Source: a virus. From it: a DNA stretch of 26,288 nucleotides. The stretch's first letter is position 1; every line of letters begins with the position of its first letter. The stretch lies in IMG/VR virus record IMGVR_UViG_3300043410_000474, positions 1 to 26,288 of that record. One strand, 5' to 3'. A program made the position numbers and the translations under genes. The notes under the pieces are model-generated. The model searched no databases. It was not told where the DNA came from and saw only the letters and a program-made list of their open reading frames with translations. Of the stretch, positions 1 through 7,049 are shown one piece after another.

Positions 1-976
1 AATTCTTGCCCTTGCTTTCGCACATTATGTCGAACTGGTCTGTGAAACTTATTGCCCAATTATTAACTTCCTTATTCCAATAAAAGTCGCTGTGAGCTCG
101 CAACTTTTGTTTTTTGTGCCCTTCTAATAGCAGAGACTCCATGTCTGGCCGATCATCAGTGGCATGACCCACAAGTACATCTTCACGACTAATGGAATAG
201 TGCATAGTAGGACGAATGCCCCGCCAACTATCAATGACTTTCTGCACTCGGGCATCTTCTGGTAAAATGTACTCACCTTCGCGAACCCAGTGATGATGTA
301 TATCGAGCACGATAGGTACAGTATCGCTAATACTGAGACAGTCATCCAATCCATGTGAGTTTTCCTCGTTTTCAATAGTAATACAATTTCGAGCCTCGGG
401 GCTCATCCGATCCAACGCAGCAATGACTCCCATTGGGCCTTGCTTTCCTGAGATATGAACATTGATTTTAAAGTCTTGAAATGTTTTGCCATATCCCATA
501 AACCGTGCCATATCCGCATGATATTCAAATTCCTCTATTGAACGCTCAACGATACCAGGATTATCAGAAGCCAGAACGCAAAACTGCCCAGGGTGCATTG
601 AAAGGCGTATTTGTTTATTGCGAGCCAAAACTCCGATTTTCGAAAATCCCTGCTCGAGCTTTGCCAGTACATCCACTCGCTTATAATAATCGCGAAAAAG
701 CTCATGAGTGTAAGCAGGGAGGATATCACTTCCAATGCGGACCATACGGAGTTGTTCATCTAGTTCCCCTACACGCTCTACTAAGTTATAAACTGCTGCT
801 AGGTTTTGGTCAGTAATATCCCAAAGTTTTTGTTCTGCAACATCTCTACTCTGTTTATTTAACCAAGTAATAGTAGTTGTATTAGTGTTGTATTTCTTAC
901 AGTCATCAGTTGGTTTGATGCCGTCTGTTTGGTGCGGGAAATCAATCCATTTACACGCAAAGCCAATCTTGCCCAT
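1..976 (-). CDS. uvdE: UV damage endonuclease (UvdE family), 3' end cut by window edge
   Basis: The reading frame is open from ATG at 976 to base 1 (325 codons, no stop), so the C-terminus lies outside the window. UvdE enzymes are TIM-barrel metal-dependent endonucleases that nick DNA 5' of UV photoproducts. The family metal-site motifs are visible: SMHPGQF near residues 126-132, ENEE at 202-205, DIHHHW at 225-230, RAHSDFYW at 293-300, and a late acidic segment DIMCESKGK near 317-324 that resembles the last metal-ligand region. Probably only a few residues are missing. The start follows an AAGG five bases upstream and gives the typical MGKIGFACKW opening. The gene sits just after the small membrane protein gene and QueD. 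Family call is firm; activity is inferred. Confidence 0.9.
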   Translation of the reverse strand, partial: MGKIGFACKWIDFPHQTDGIKPTDDCKKYNTNTTTITWLNKQSRDVAEQKLWDITDQNLAAVYNLVERVGELDEQLRMVRIGSDILPAYTHELFRDYYKRVDVLAKLEQGFSKIGVLARNKQIRLSMHPGQFCVLASDNPGIVERSIEEFEYHADMARFMGYGKTFQDFKINVHISGKQGPMGVIAALDRMSPEARNCITIENEENSHGLDDCLSISDTVPIVLDIHHHWVREGEYILPEDARVQKVIDSWRGIRPTMHYSISREDVLVGHATDDRPDMESLLLEGHKKQKLRAHSDFYWNKEVNNWAISFTDQFDIMCESKGKN

Positions 977-983
977 TTGTGCC

Positions 984-1145
984 TTACCAGTGGCGGATAA
1001 CACCTGCCACTATAAAAAAGTTAGTGATGACATATATTAACACGATTGCCGTACGTATGCAAGCAATTCGGTCTGCTTCAATATCCGAACTGCCTGCTTT
1101 TTCACCAAGGGCCTTGGCCCATAAATGCCAAAACTTTTTAAACAC
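984..1145 (-). CDS. Small single-pass membrane protein, GTG start
   Basis: A 53-residue protein that begins with GTG inside the QueD stop region (8-nt overlap), suggesting translational coupling. The N-terminal half is charged (KKFWHLWAKALGEKAGS). A hydrophobic stretch at roughly residues 32-50 (TAIVLIYVITNFFIVAGVI) forms one membrane helix, followed by RHW at the C-terminus. A longer reading with an upstream ATG at 1214 is possible but would run 77 bases into QueD. I recall similar small phage proteins ending in a helix plus HHW/RHW, but I assign no function. Confidence 0.65.
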   Translation of the reverse strand: MFKKFWHLWAKALGEKAGSSDIEADRIACIRTAIVLIYVITNFFIVAGVIRHW

Positions 1146-1689
1146 CGTCTCTATAAAATACGCTGCGACTCTTAGGAGTTTCCCACCACTCAATGCTGTG
1201 GACTTTAACTCCAAGTTTTGTCATTTTTGCTTCAACGAGCTCTGCCATCCATGAACTAAGGTGCTCTGAAGTAGGAACAAATCCAACAACCATAAAGCCT
1301 TCAAAGTATTCATATTCAGGACTGTTTGGTTCAAGCCCTGAGAGATCCAAATGATGTCCTGCAATGAACTCAGTGCCAGGAACATAAACAGGCACAAGCC
1401 CGCGGTCTCCAATAATTTTATCATAAAGTGGGTCGTTTCTATCAATAATAAATTGGTGATCAATAAACTCATTGATCCATTTCTTTAGCCATTCCAAATG
1501 TCTAAAGTCTGTAACCATACCAGTATTATCTAATCCGTTACCAGTTAAATGCACTTGCATTTTACCTTCGTGCCCGTGTAAGTGACGGCAGGCACATTTT
1601 AAGTCAGCGGCATATTCGCCGTTAAGTGTTTGAGTATGAACTCTGTGGCCATAACAGAATTCAAAAGTTTTATCAATGATCCAAGTCAT
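1138..1689 (-). CDS. queD: 6-carboxytetrahydropterin synthase (QueD / PTPS family)
   Basis: A 183-residue member of the 6-pyruvoyl-tetrahydropterin synthase family. QueD makes 6-carboxy-tetrahydropterin from dihydroneopterin triphosphate, an early step toward preQ0/queuosine and, in some phages, 7-deazaguanine DNA modification. Visible motifs are the zinc/catalytic CRHLHGH at residues 34-40, an upstream histidine pair (H15, H18), and PTSEHLSSW at 139-147 near the substrate-binding part. The ATG at 1689 has an AGGAT site seven bases upstream; a GTG eight codons earlier has none. No other pathway gene (FolE, QueC, QueE) is visible here, so its product may feed host queuosine or a phage pathway encoded elsewhere. 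Confidence 0.9.
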   Translation of the reverse strand: MTWIIDKTFEFCYGHRVHTQTLNGEYAADLKCACRHLHGHEGKMQVHLTGNGLDNTGMVTDFRHLEWLKKWINEFIDHQFIIDRNDPLYDKIIGDRGLVPVYVPGTEFIAGHHLDLSGLEPNSPEYEYFEGFMVVGFVPTSEHLSSWMAELVEAKMTKLGVKVHSIEWWETPKSRSVFYRDGV

Positions 1690-1799
1690 CTTGTTTATCC
1701 TATAAGATGACACGCAGAATATTTACTGAGGGATGAGCGTCTAAAGTCCTCTCGCCTATATGATGCCTGAATAAATGTGCCTTATCCAGTAATTATACT
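1690..1799 (-). other. QueD leader, about 95-nt transcribed UTR with a short hairpin
   Basis: Between the QueD start and the upstream gene lies an untranslated leader downstream of the promoter at 1792-1819. It holds a GAGG...CCTC pairing with a 16-base loop, followed by an A/T-rich stretch. A preQ1 riboswitch would make sense before queD, but the loop and tail do not match the preQ1-I consensus well, so I call only a leader. Confidence 0.35.
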
Positions 1800-1819
1800 T
1801 TATTTTTTAGTATCGTCAA
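1792..1819 (-). promoter_or_regulatory. Sigma70-type promoter for queD-uvdE
   Basis: On the minus strand, TTGACG and a perfect TATAAT are separated by 16 bases. The -35 lies inside the 3' end of the upstream membrane-protein gene, as with other promoters in this window. It would drive queD, the small membrane protein and uvdE. Confidence 0.6.
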
Positions 1820-2138
1820 CTTTTTTGACTAAAGTTAAATTCGGTTTACCAGCAGTTTGACTACGCAACTCTTCCAATGTCTTGTTGAGTTTATCAAAGT
1901 GGTCGTCAGTATCTTTCATAATTAATAACATCGTAACCATAGTTGATAGGCTCCAATGCCACCAACTAATACAAGTAATCGCTAGTATAATTAATCCAGA
2001 GTAAAAAATCGACTGGAACGGTGTACCATAGTGTAGGTACAGGAACGCCGCTGCCCCGCAAAAAATAGCAGGTGCGATTACTGAATAGATTCTCCATCCA
2101 GTAATTTGTTTGTAAAGATTTTTTGTAATCGGTCCCAT
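1800..2138 (-). CDS. Membrane protein with two transmembrane helices, unknown function
   Basis: A protein of about 112 residues with two hydrophobic segments near residues 16-33 and 42-61, separated by a short loop (YLHYGTPFQS). A charged C-terminal tail follows (KDTDDHFDKLNKTLEELRSQ) with heptad-like leucines that may form a short coiled coil. I start it at ATG 2138; a TTG two codons upstream is the alternative. There is no clear ribosome-binding site, and a T4-type late promoter element lies only 8 bases upstream, so the transcript could be nearly leaderless. The gene follows the tail-fibre-like gene. I do not recognise a family. Confidence 0.7.
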   Translation of the reverse strand: MGPITKNLYKQITGWRIYSVIAPAIFCGAAAFLYLHYGTPFQSIFYSGLIILAITCISWWHWSLSTMVTMLLIMKDTDDHFDKLNKTLEELRSQTAGKPNLTLVKKVDDTKK

Positions 2139-2146
2139 AGTCAAAT

Positions 2147-2154
2147 TATTTATA
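2147..2154 (-). promoter_or_regulatory. T4-type late promoter element TATAAATA
   Basis: An exact TATAAATA, the -10 element read by the T4 late sigma factor gp55, stands 8 bases before the start codon of the 1800-2138 gene. It lies in the short gap after the tail-fibre-like gene. The match and position support a late promoter; no experimental data. Confidence 0.5.
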
Positions 2155-2184
2155 AGCTATTGGGAGTAAGTAATAATACTAGTT

Positions 2185-3660
2185 TTACTGAGTATTAATA
2201 CTGCCGAACGGTAGCCATTCACCAGGATCACCAGACACCACGCACACCCAGCCAACGTAGCTATTTGCCTGTGGACGAATGTTCCAGCAAATGTCACCTA
2301 CTTCGTAAGATCCGGCAGCTGGTGCAGAAATACCATTTGTAAACTTCTTACCACCAATCTTAACATCACCATTAACAGAGAAGTTAACGCTTGGATCAGG
2401 ATTATTGATACCAACGCTTAATGGTCCGTATACTTTTACACCCTTGTCGTTTCTAGCTGGGTCACCAATTGTAATTTGAGTATCGTCTGCATAAATTACT
2501 CTAGCATTATTTGCAGTGAGTGTTAATGAACTTGTTGTTCCAAAGCCAGCATCATTTAGTGTAATATCACCAAAACGTACTGAGCTGGCATTAACGCTAT
2601 CTAAAATTACTTCGCCGTCAAATCTTGCTGTACCAGAAACAGTTAATGACTCCAATGTACCAACGCTGGTTAAGCTACTTGATACAACAGATGATCCAAT
2701 ACTTGTTTCTGATAAGACTTGTTTGCCACCAATAAAGAATGATTTACCAGAATCCAACTCAACGTGTTCTGTTGAACGGATTTTATCACCATCTTCAGAA
2801 GATAATAAAGTTAATTGCTTCTCTGGGCCAGTGCCGGTCCAAATTAAACCCAAACCATATGTTGATGTATCAACTGTTGCCTTGAATTCTAATGGATGTG
2901 TTCTTGTAATTCTGTTATCAGTTTGAATAGCATCAGCGTATAGTGTGCCATAAACACGTAATACACCAGTTTTACCAAACTCGTTACCAATGTGAACTTC
3001 ACCGTTTGCTTTTGCAGTAATTCTTGCAATGTTATCAGTTACAATGCTAACATCGTGTGATGTGTATGTACCAATGAATGCGCTATTTGGTGCTGGGCTA
3101 CCTAAGATAATTTCAACGTTGTTATCTAAAATACTCAACGATGCATTTGGTTCTTCAGTACCAATACCAACTCTATTATAAGTGCTGTTTAAGAACGTGA
3201 AGTCACCTAGTGAAACATCGCCAGAAACTGCTAAGTGGGATAGGGTACCCACGGATGTTAAACTACTATTAACAACTGCGTCTCCTAGCGAATCAGCTGT
3301 TAGAACAGGACTGTCGCCAATACTGAATACCGAGTCTGCTGCTAAATCGAAGTTTGCATTAGTCCAAAGTCTATTTCCATTTCTAAAAATTAGCTTTGTT
3401 TGTCCATCTGCCCACGCCCAAGTAAATCCCTTGCCGTTGAGCTCAACTTCAGTGTCGTAATTCCACTCACCAATGCTGGCTAATCCGCCATTATCAGTAA
3501 CTAAGTTTTTAACATTAATCGTGTTAGCTGTAACAGTTTCAACAGTTAGTCCCCCAGTAATATTCACTGATCCAGTATGCAATACTGCTCCAGCGGTATG
3601 TGAAAGGGCTAGTTTGTCAATAATGACTGTGTCTTCTACGATGTTGAATATTTGGCTCAT
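2185..3660 (-). CDS. Tail-fibre-like structural protein
   Basis: A 491-residue protein rich in Ser, Thr, Gly, Val and Asn with alternating beta-strand patterns, like trimeric phage fibre shafts. A module of about 45 residues occurs at least twice, near residues 114-158 and 308-353. Each copy has a D/E-S-x-x-G opening, a VVxSSLTSVGTL core and a L-x-VSG ending. Family-like segments VGIGTEEPNASL and VGINNPDPSVNFSV also recur in marine phage fibres. The C-terminus (GDICWN...GWVCVVSGDPGEWLPFG) resembles the tip of such proteins. The gene stands alone behind a late-promoter-like GATAAATA. Structural role is confident; receptor binding is inferred. Confidence 0.75.
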   Translation of the reverse strand: MSQIFNIVEDTVIIDKLALSHTAGAVLHTGSVNITGGLTVETVTANTINVKNLVTDNGGLASIGEWNYDTEVELNGKGFTWAWADGQTKLIFRNGNRLWTNANFDLAADSVFSIGDSPVLTADSLGDAVVNSSLTSVGTLSHLAVSGDVSLGDFTFLNSTYNRVGIGTEEPNASLSILDNNVEIILGSPAPNSAFIGTYTSHDVSIVTDNIARITAKANGEVHIGNEFGKTGVLRVYGTLYADAIQTDNRITRTHPLEFKATVDTSTYGLGLIWTGTGPEKQLTLLSSEDGDKIRSTEHVELDSGKSFFIGGKQVLSETSIGSSVVSSSLTSVGTLESLTVSGTARFDGEVILDSVNASSVRFGDITLNDAGFGTTSSLTLTANNARVIYADDTQITIGDPARNDKGVKVYGPLSVGINNPDPSVNFSVNGDVKIGGKKFTNGISAPAAGSYEVGDICWNIRPQANSYVGWVCVVSGDPGEWLPFGSINTQ

Positions 3661-3678
3661 AATAGGGTCTCTTTTGAG

Positions 3679-3686
3679 TATTTATC
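3679..3686 (-). promoter_or_regulatory. Late-promoter-like element GATAAATA
   Basis: GATAAATAC, one base off the T4 late consensus TATAAATA, lies 18 bases upstream of the tail-fibre-like start. It sits between the upstream terminator and the gene, the expected place for a late promoter of a structural gene. Confidence 0.45.
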
Positions 3687-3700
3687 AACATTCAGTCATG

Positions 3701-3722
3701 AAAAAGCCCGCCGAAGCGGGCT
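3701..3722 (-). terminator. Intrinsic terminator
   Basis: AGCCCGC-TTCG-GCGGGCT followed by a run of T on the minus strand. The stem is perfect with a stable UUCG-type loop. It closes the ligase-to-3731 operon and separates it from the tail-fibre-like gene. Confidence 0.9.
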
Positions 3723-3730
3723 AGTTTGTA

Positions 3731-4942
3731 TTATGCTACTTTTAACAGGATAATTTCCTCGTTAATTCGTCCGTTCATCTTAGTATCGGTAGCGTTGATA
3801 TCATCCAAGAACTTGCGTAACTGTACTTTACCCGCAGCTTTGAACTCCTTGAGCTTTTCTTCTGGTTTGCGTAAAGTTTTGCACACACTTGTATTCTCGT
3901 TGAATCCAGTGATAGTTGTGCCTTTTACACCAAGTTCCATGTATTCATTAGCTACATATCTACCCAACTTACGGTTTTTAGTATTGTATACCCACAATTC
4001 CTTGGTTCCGATAATATCAATTGGGTTGATACTAACTAACTTTAGCGGCTCATGTTGTTTCAAGTACTTGAGCTTGGCTACAACTTTAGCCTTGTCTGTG
4101 GGTTTCTTAGCACGTGGTGCGCGGTTAACTTTTGCTTCTTGAGCAAGCATATCACAAGCACTCATTACCTCTTGATAGAACGTGATGATCTTCTTCATAT
4201 TAGCTTTGCTAAGATGGCTATAACCCTCTTTAAGCTGTTCATCTGCATCCTTGCTACTTGCTTCTTCAAGCTCTGTTAAATTGCGCTCGTAAAAGCCCTT
4301 GATAATGCGAGCGTGTGCTGCCTTAGCTTCTACTGCTCTGAGCAAGTTTACAACTTTAAATGCTTTTGGGTCAAATGATTCCGGATCAGTTTGAAATGCT
4401 TCGATAGCATTTTCAATCTCTTCAGTCATTTTGTATGCTGCTTCGCGAACACGATCTTGAATGCTAGGAACATAAGTAACTGCTTTTGCTTCTTCTTTTT
4501 CAGCAGCAGTTACTTCTGGATCAACGTCATCTTTACCCTGTGCAATAATGTCAACGATTTGCTTACGAAGCCACTCTGAGGAATCTTTTCCACTATTAAA
4601 GTCGTCGCGCTGTGCAGTCATACCACGTAAGAGACAATGGGCGATTGCGCCAGCAGTTGTGCTTATACGGCTGTCTTTTACTTTCTTAATTGCGGCAATA
4701 TCTACCTTGGAACAGTTAATACTTTCCATCCACTTAATCAGAACTGGTTTGTATGATTTGATCTCTGATTCTAAACGATAATAATCCATTGCACGTTTAA
4801 AATGTCTGTGGAATTTATCACCATCCCAAGTTTCACACTCGTCCCATGTTGGGCTTGTGTCTTTAACTGCTCTTGTGCGGTGTGCGATTACTTGTTTTTT
4901 AGTAACTCGAGTTTTTGGTGCTGCCTTTGCCTTAGTTGCCAT
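3731..4942 (-). CDS. Conserved phage protein of unknown function, Lys-rich and helical
   Basis: A 403-residue soluble protein, last in the ligase operon. The N-terminus is basic (KAKAAPKTRVTKKQ). A segment near residues 30-75 (WDECETWDGDKFHRHF) is followed by long predicted helices with many Lys/Glu. A basic patch near residues 275-290 (PRAKKPTDKAKVVAKLKYL) could bind nucleic acid. The C-terminal third has a beta-rich stretch (KELWVYNTKNRKLGRYV). No signal peptide or membrane segment is seen. Similar proteins may occur in cyanophage-like myoviruses, but I cannot name a function. The start overlaps the upstream gene by 11 bases. Confidence 0.75.
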   Translation of the reverse strand: MATKAKAAPKTRVTKKQVIAHRTRAVKDTSPTWDECETWDGDKFHRHFKRAMDYYRLESEIKSYKPVLIKWMESINCSKVDIAAIKKVKDSRISTTAGAIAHCLLRGMTAQRDDFNSGKDSSEWLRKQIVDIIAQGKDDVDPEVTAAEKEEAKAVTYVPSIQDRVREAAYKMTEEIENAIEAFQTDPESFDPKAFKVVNLLRAVEAKAAHARIIKGFYERNLTELEEASSKDADEQLKEGYSHLSKANMKKIITFYQEVMSACDMLAQEAKVNRAPRAKKPTDKAKVVAKLKYLKQHEPLKLVSINPIDIIGTKELWVYNTKNRKLGRYVANEYMELGVKGTTITGFNENTSVCKTLRKPEEKLKEFKAAGKVQLRKFLDDINATDTKMNGRINEEIILLKVA

Positions 4943-5189
4943 CGTTGCCTTCTCCTGTCCATCTTAATATGAACCATTGTAAATGTTTATATTTCTTAAA
5001 TTCAAATATATTATATGCCGTTCTTGTATGCTTGCCGAACGACTCCTTGCACCAATCATTCATCTCTTGATAAAACTCTTCGGAATAAGTCGTCTGTGTT
5101 GCTTCAAAGTAATTGTCTTCTTCCCCTTCCCAAACGTATACAATATATTTGGGAACGGGGTATTTTTCTTCACGAACGTCTAAAATCAT
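4932..5189 (-). CDS. Small acidic/aromatic phage protein, unknown
   Basis: An 85-residue soluble protein with many Tyr, Trp and Glu (YIVYVWEGEEDNYFEATQTT). It overlaps the upstream gene by four bases (ATGA) and the downstream gene by 11, so it is a genuine coupled member of the operon. No recognisable domain. Confidence 0.7.
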   Translation of the reverse strand: MILDVREEKYPVPKYIVYVWEGEEDNYFEATQTTYSEEFYQEMNDWCKESFGKHTRTAYNIFEFKKYKHLQWFILRWTGEGNDGN

Positions 5190-6028
5190 GTCCAGAGACC
5201 ATGACGAACTTTAATTAGACGAATCATCATAGCTTCGTCTTCTTTCTCGTAAGCATCTTCAATCTTACGAAGTAACTTGTGTGCCTTATCACCTTGCTTC
5301 TTAAGAGCGGGACTCTTAGTTTCTGACATCATGGACATTATGCTGTCGTTGCCTGCTTCTTCTCGACATGCGTTACAGTAAGCACTCCAACCACTTGCTT
5401 CGTGCGGATCTGGTCTGTTACGATAAGTTTGTGTCCACCAAGTATAAAGATCAAGAATTTCTTGTGCTTTGATAGCTTGTGGTGTTGGCTTGCCGTAGTT
5501 TTTGTCGGCTTTGTCCATCCATTCGTCGTCAAAGATAAGTTTACGTTGCCACTCCAAGTTGTCAAGTCCAGCTTGGGGACAACGCCACTGGTGGAGGTTC
5601 CACCATCCAAAGTTCCACCAAGGTGCGCTGTACTTTGCTCTGTCTTCTTTGTCTGCCCAGAGCAAGTGCCACCAGGCGAGTTCCACTTCCACAAAATCCT
5701 GTAGCTCATTAAATAGGCAAGGCAAAAAGCGGCCTCCCACATCGTGCCAAGTCCCAGGTTTAATATCGCGAGGATGGGCAGTAAGAGCGTGAGTGCGAGT
5801 GATAAAACGGTTATTACAGTAATACTTAATGGCGCGGAGTTTTTCTGGAATCCAGAAAATAAATTTTTGAGCATAATCGAGACCTTCTTCAGCAAGCCAC
5901 CAACGAACGGGGAAATCTGCCTTAGCACGTTTTTCCCACGCCACCCATTCTTCACTAGTACCACATTTTAGTTTTGTAGTACCACGAAGCCAATCTGCAA
6001 ATTTTGAACATGTCCAGTAGTTACGCAT
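5186..6028 (-). CDS. Conserved Trp-rich phage protein, unknown
   Basis: A 280-residue soluble protein, unusually rich in Trp (about 20, many in the pattern WW or WxxW: ELAWWHLLWADKEDR, APWWNFGWWNLHQW). A pair CNAC near residues 217-220 could contribute to a metal site, but no second pair is visible. The C-terminus is helical and charged (KLLRKIEDAYEKEDEAMM). I believe similar proteins occur in other large aquatic myoviruses but cannot give a role. The start follows the 44-residue gene by one base. Confidence 0.75.
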   Translation of the reverse strand: MRNYWTCSKFADWLRGTTKLKCGTSEEWVAWEKRAKADFPVRWWLAEEGLDYAQKFIFWIPEKLRAIKYYCNNRFITRTHALTAHPRDIKPGTWHDVGGRFLPCLFNELQDFVEVELAWWHLLWADKEDRAKYSAPWWNFGWWNLHQWRCPQAGLDNLEWQRKLIFDDEWMDKADKNYGKPTPQAIKAQEILDLYTWWTQTYRNRPDPHEASGWSAYCNACREEAGNDSIMSMMSETKSPALKKQGDKAHKLLRKIEDAYEKEDEAMMIRLIKVRHGLWT

Positions 6029-6029
6029 T

Positions 6030-6164
6030 TTATTTTACCTTATCAATTCCAATTACATTACCATATGCAACTTTGTACACTGCAAACAATGTTGCTTCAT
6101 GAAGAGTTGCAAATGTTTTGCTAGTGGGTGTACCAGCAGTCATGTAGTATCTGACCTTATACAT
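6030..6164 (-). CDS. Tiny 44-residue protein
   Basis: Reads MYKVRYYMTAGTPTSKTFA, then a short helix-like stretch, ending GIDKVK. The start overlaps the MazG-like stop by 8 bases and the stop lies one base before the next start, the same coupling seen across the operon. The pattern (strand, turn, strand, helix) is compatible with a small folded phage protein. The ribosome-binding site is weak (AAAGA). Function unknown. Confidence 0.65.
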   Translation of the reverse strand: MYKVRYYMTAGTPTSKTFATLHEATLFAVYKVAYGNVIGIDKVK

Positions 6165-6531
6165 TTTTCTTTAAAAACGGCTTCAAGTCAGGTGCAACCC
6201 AGCCCACTGGCTTGAGAACTTTGCCATCTTCACGTTTACGAACTTTGCCAGTCTCTTTGTCGATCTTAGCAAAGTTAGTCTTCATTACTTCTTTCCATCC
6301 ACCTTCTGGGTCAGCACCCATACTATGCATTGCACCAATACAGACTACAACAATATCCAATAATGCGTCAAATTGTTCTTGTTCATTACTTGTAATAATT
6401 GCTTCTTGTAGTTCTTTATATTCTTCCGTAACCAATTTTAAGTACATCTCATACTGCTCACGGTCATGTGATTCAACAGTTTGATCACATGCCTTCATGA
6501 ATTTTTCTTGATCGCGAAATGGATTTGTCAT
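6157..6531 (-). CDS. MazG-like nucleoside triphosphate pyrophosphohydrolase
   Basis: A 124-residue all-helical protein of the MazG/phosphoribosyl-ATP pyrophosphohydrolase-like group, which hydrolyses (d)NTPs to monophosphate plus pyrophosphate. The metal-binding signature is present: EEYKELQEA near residues 36-44 and DALLDIVVV near 55-63 (ExxE...ExxD-like). The C-terminal GGWKEVMKTNFAKIDKETGKV...DGKVLKPVGW is typical of phage members. It lies in the DNA-ligase operon, consistent with nucleotide-pool control. Exact substrate unknown. Confidence 0.75.
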   Translation of the reverse strand: MTNPFRDQEKFMKACDQTVESHDREQYEMYLKLVTEEYKELQEAIITSNEQEQFDALLDIVVVCIGAMHSMGADPEGGWKEVMKTNFAKIDKETGKVRKREDGKVLKPVGWVAPDLKPFLKKNV

Positions 6532-6540
6532 TATTTTTCC

Positions 6541-6804
6541 TTATATTGTTATACGCTTATTACTTAGTTTCTCTTCGAAAAACCCGCCCCCGTCGTTACA
6601 ATTGACTGGGCGTCCATCATCATCTAACCACATAGTTCCCCATGTGTTGTATTTTTCTTCAAATTCTATAAACACTTTACCATTTGTGCAAAACAGACGT
6701 ATCTTTGTTCTGTCTTCACGAATAGGTTCGGGCCAAGCAGCCCATACAAATCCTACAACAAGCATAGTGGCAAATAGCCACTTATATTTGTTTTGTGAAC
6801 TCAT
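6541..6804 (-). CDS. Membrane-anchored small protein, unknown
   Basis: An 87-residue protein with a short basic N-terminus (NKYK) and one hydrophobic segment near residues 9-24 (WLFATMLVVGFVWAAW), acting as an anchor or uncleaved signal. The rest is likely periplasmic and contains two Cys (LFCTNGKV, VNCNDGGG). It overlaps the upstream gene by four bases. No family recognised. Confidence 0.65.
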   Translation of the reverse strand: MSSQNKYKWLFATMLVVGFVWAAWPEPIREDRTKIRLFCTNGKVFIEFEEKYNTWGTMWLDDDGRPVNCNDGGGFFEEKLSNKRITI

Positions 6805-7049
6805 CGTAGTGCCGCCAAAGTTTGTCTTTTTGCTTCTTCTTTAACTTCTTCTTGTTGAATTGTTTGCATACCGCGAAACATTTCTTCAACAACGTGTACA
6901 ATAGCATCCTTGCCTGAGTCTGTCAAATGGCTGTACTCCACACTAACTGAGCTTTCATGCCAAACAGACTTGTTTTTAACAAGTTCCATTAATGCACCAT
7001 AGACCATGTCCTTGTGCATGGAACGCTTTATATCATATTTTCTCGCCAT
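6801..7049 (-). CDS. Small helical protein, unknown
   Basis: I start this at ATG 7049, which has AGAGG eight bases upstream and overlaps the ligase stop by 17 bases. Longer readings would overlap the ligase by up to about 200 bases. The 82-residue product starts MARKYDIKRSMHKDMVYGAL and has a middle segment YSHLTDSGKDAIVHVVEEM that resembles the end of a winged-helix domain. It could be a small DNA-binding protein, but this is only suggestive. Confidence 0.6.
   Translation of the reverse strand: MARKYDIKRSMHKDMVYGALMELVKNKSVWHESSVSVEYSHLTDSGKDAIVHVVEEMFRGMQTIQQEEVKEEAKRQTLAALR

Noticed and set aside
124-375. A minus-strand 83-codon frame with hydrophobic stretches
   Set aside because: It lies within UvdE in another frame; the hydrophobicity comes from the frame shift.
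505-816. Plus-strand frame of 103 codons
   Set aside because: It is the shadow of the UvdE gene on the minus strand, which has clear family motifs.
1690-1799. preQ1 riboswitch before queD
   Set aside because: The GAGG/CCTC pairing has a 16-base loop and the tail lacks the A-rich pseudoknot partner of the preQ1-I consensus.
6924-6952. Promoter-like TTGACA...TATTGT inside the 6801-7049 gene
   Set aside because: The -10 has only four matches, it is inside coding sequence and no gene start follows at a suitable distance.
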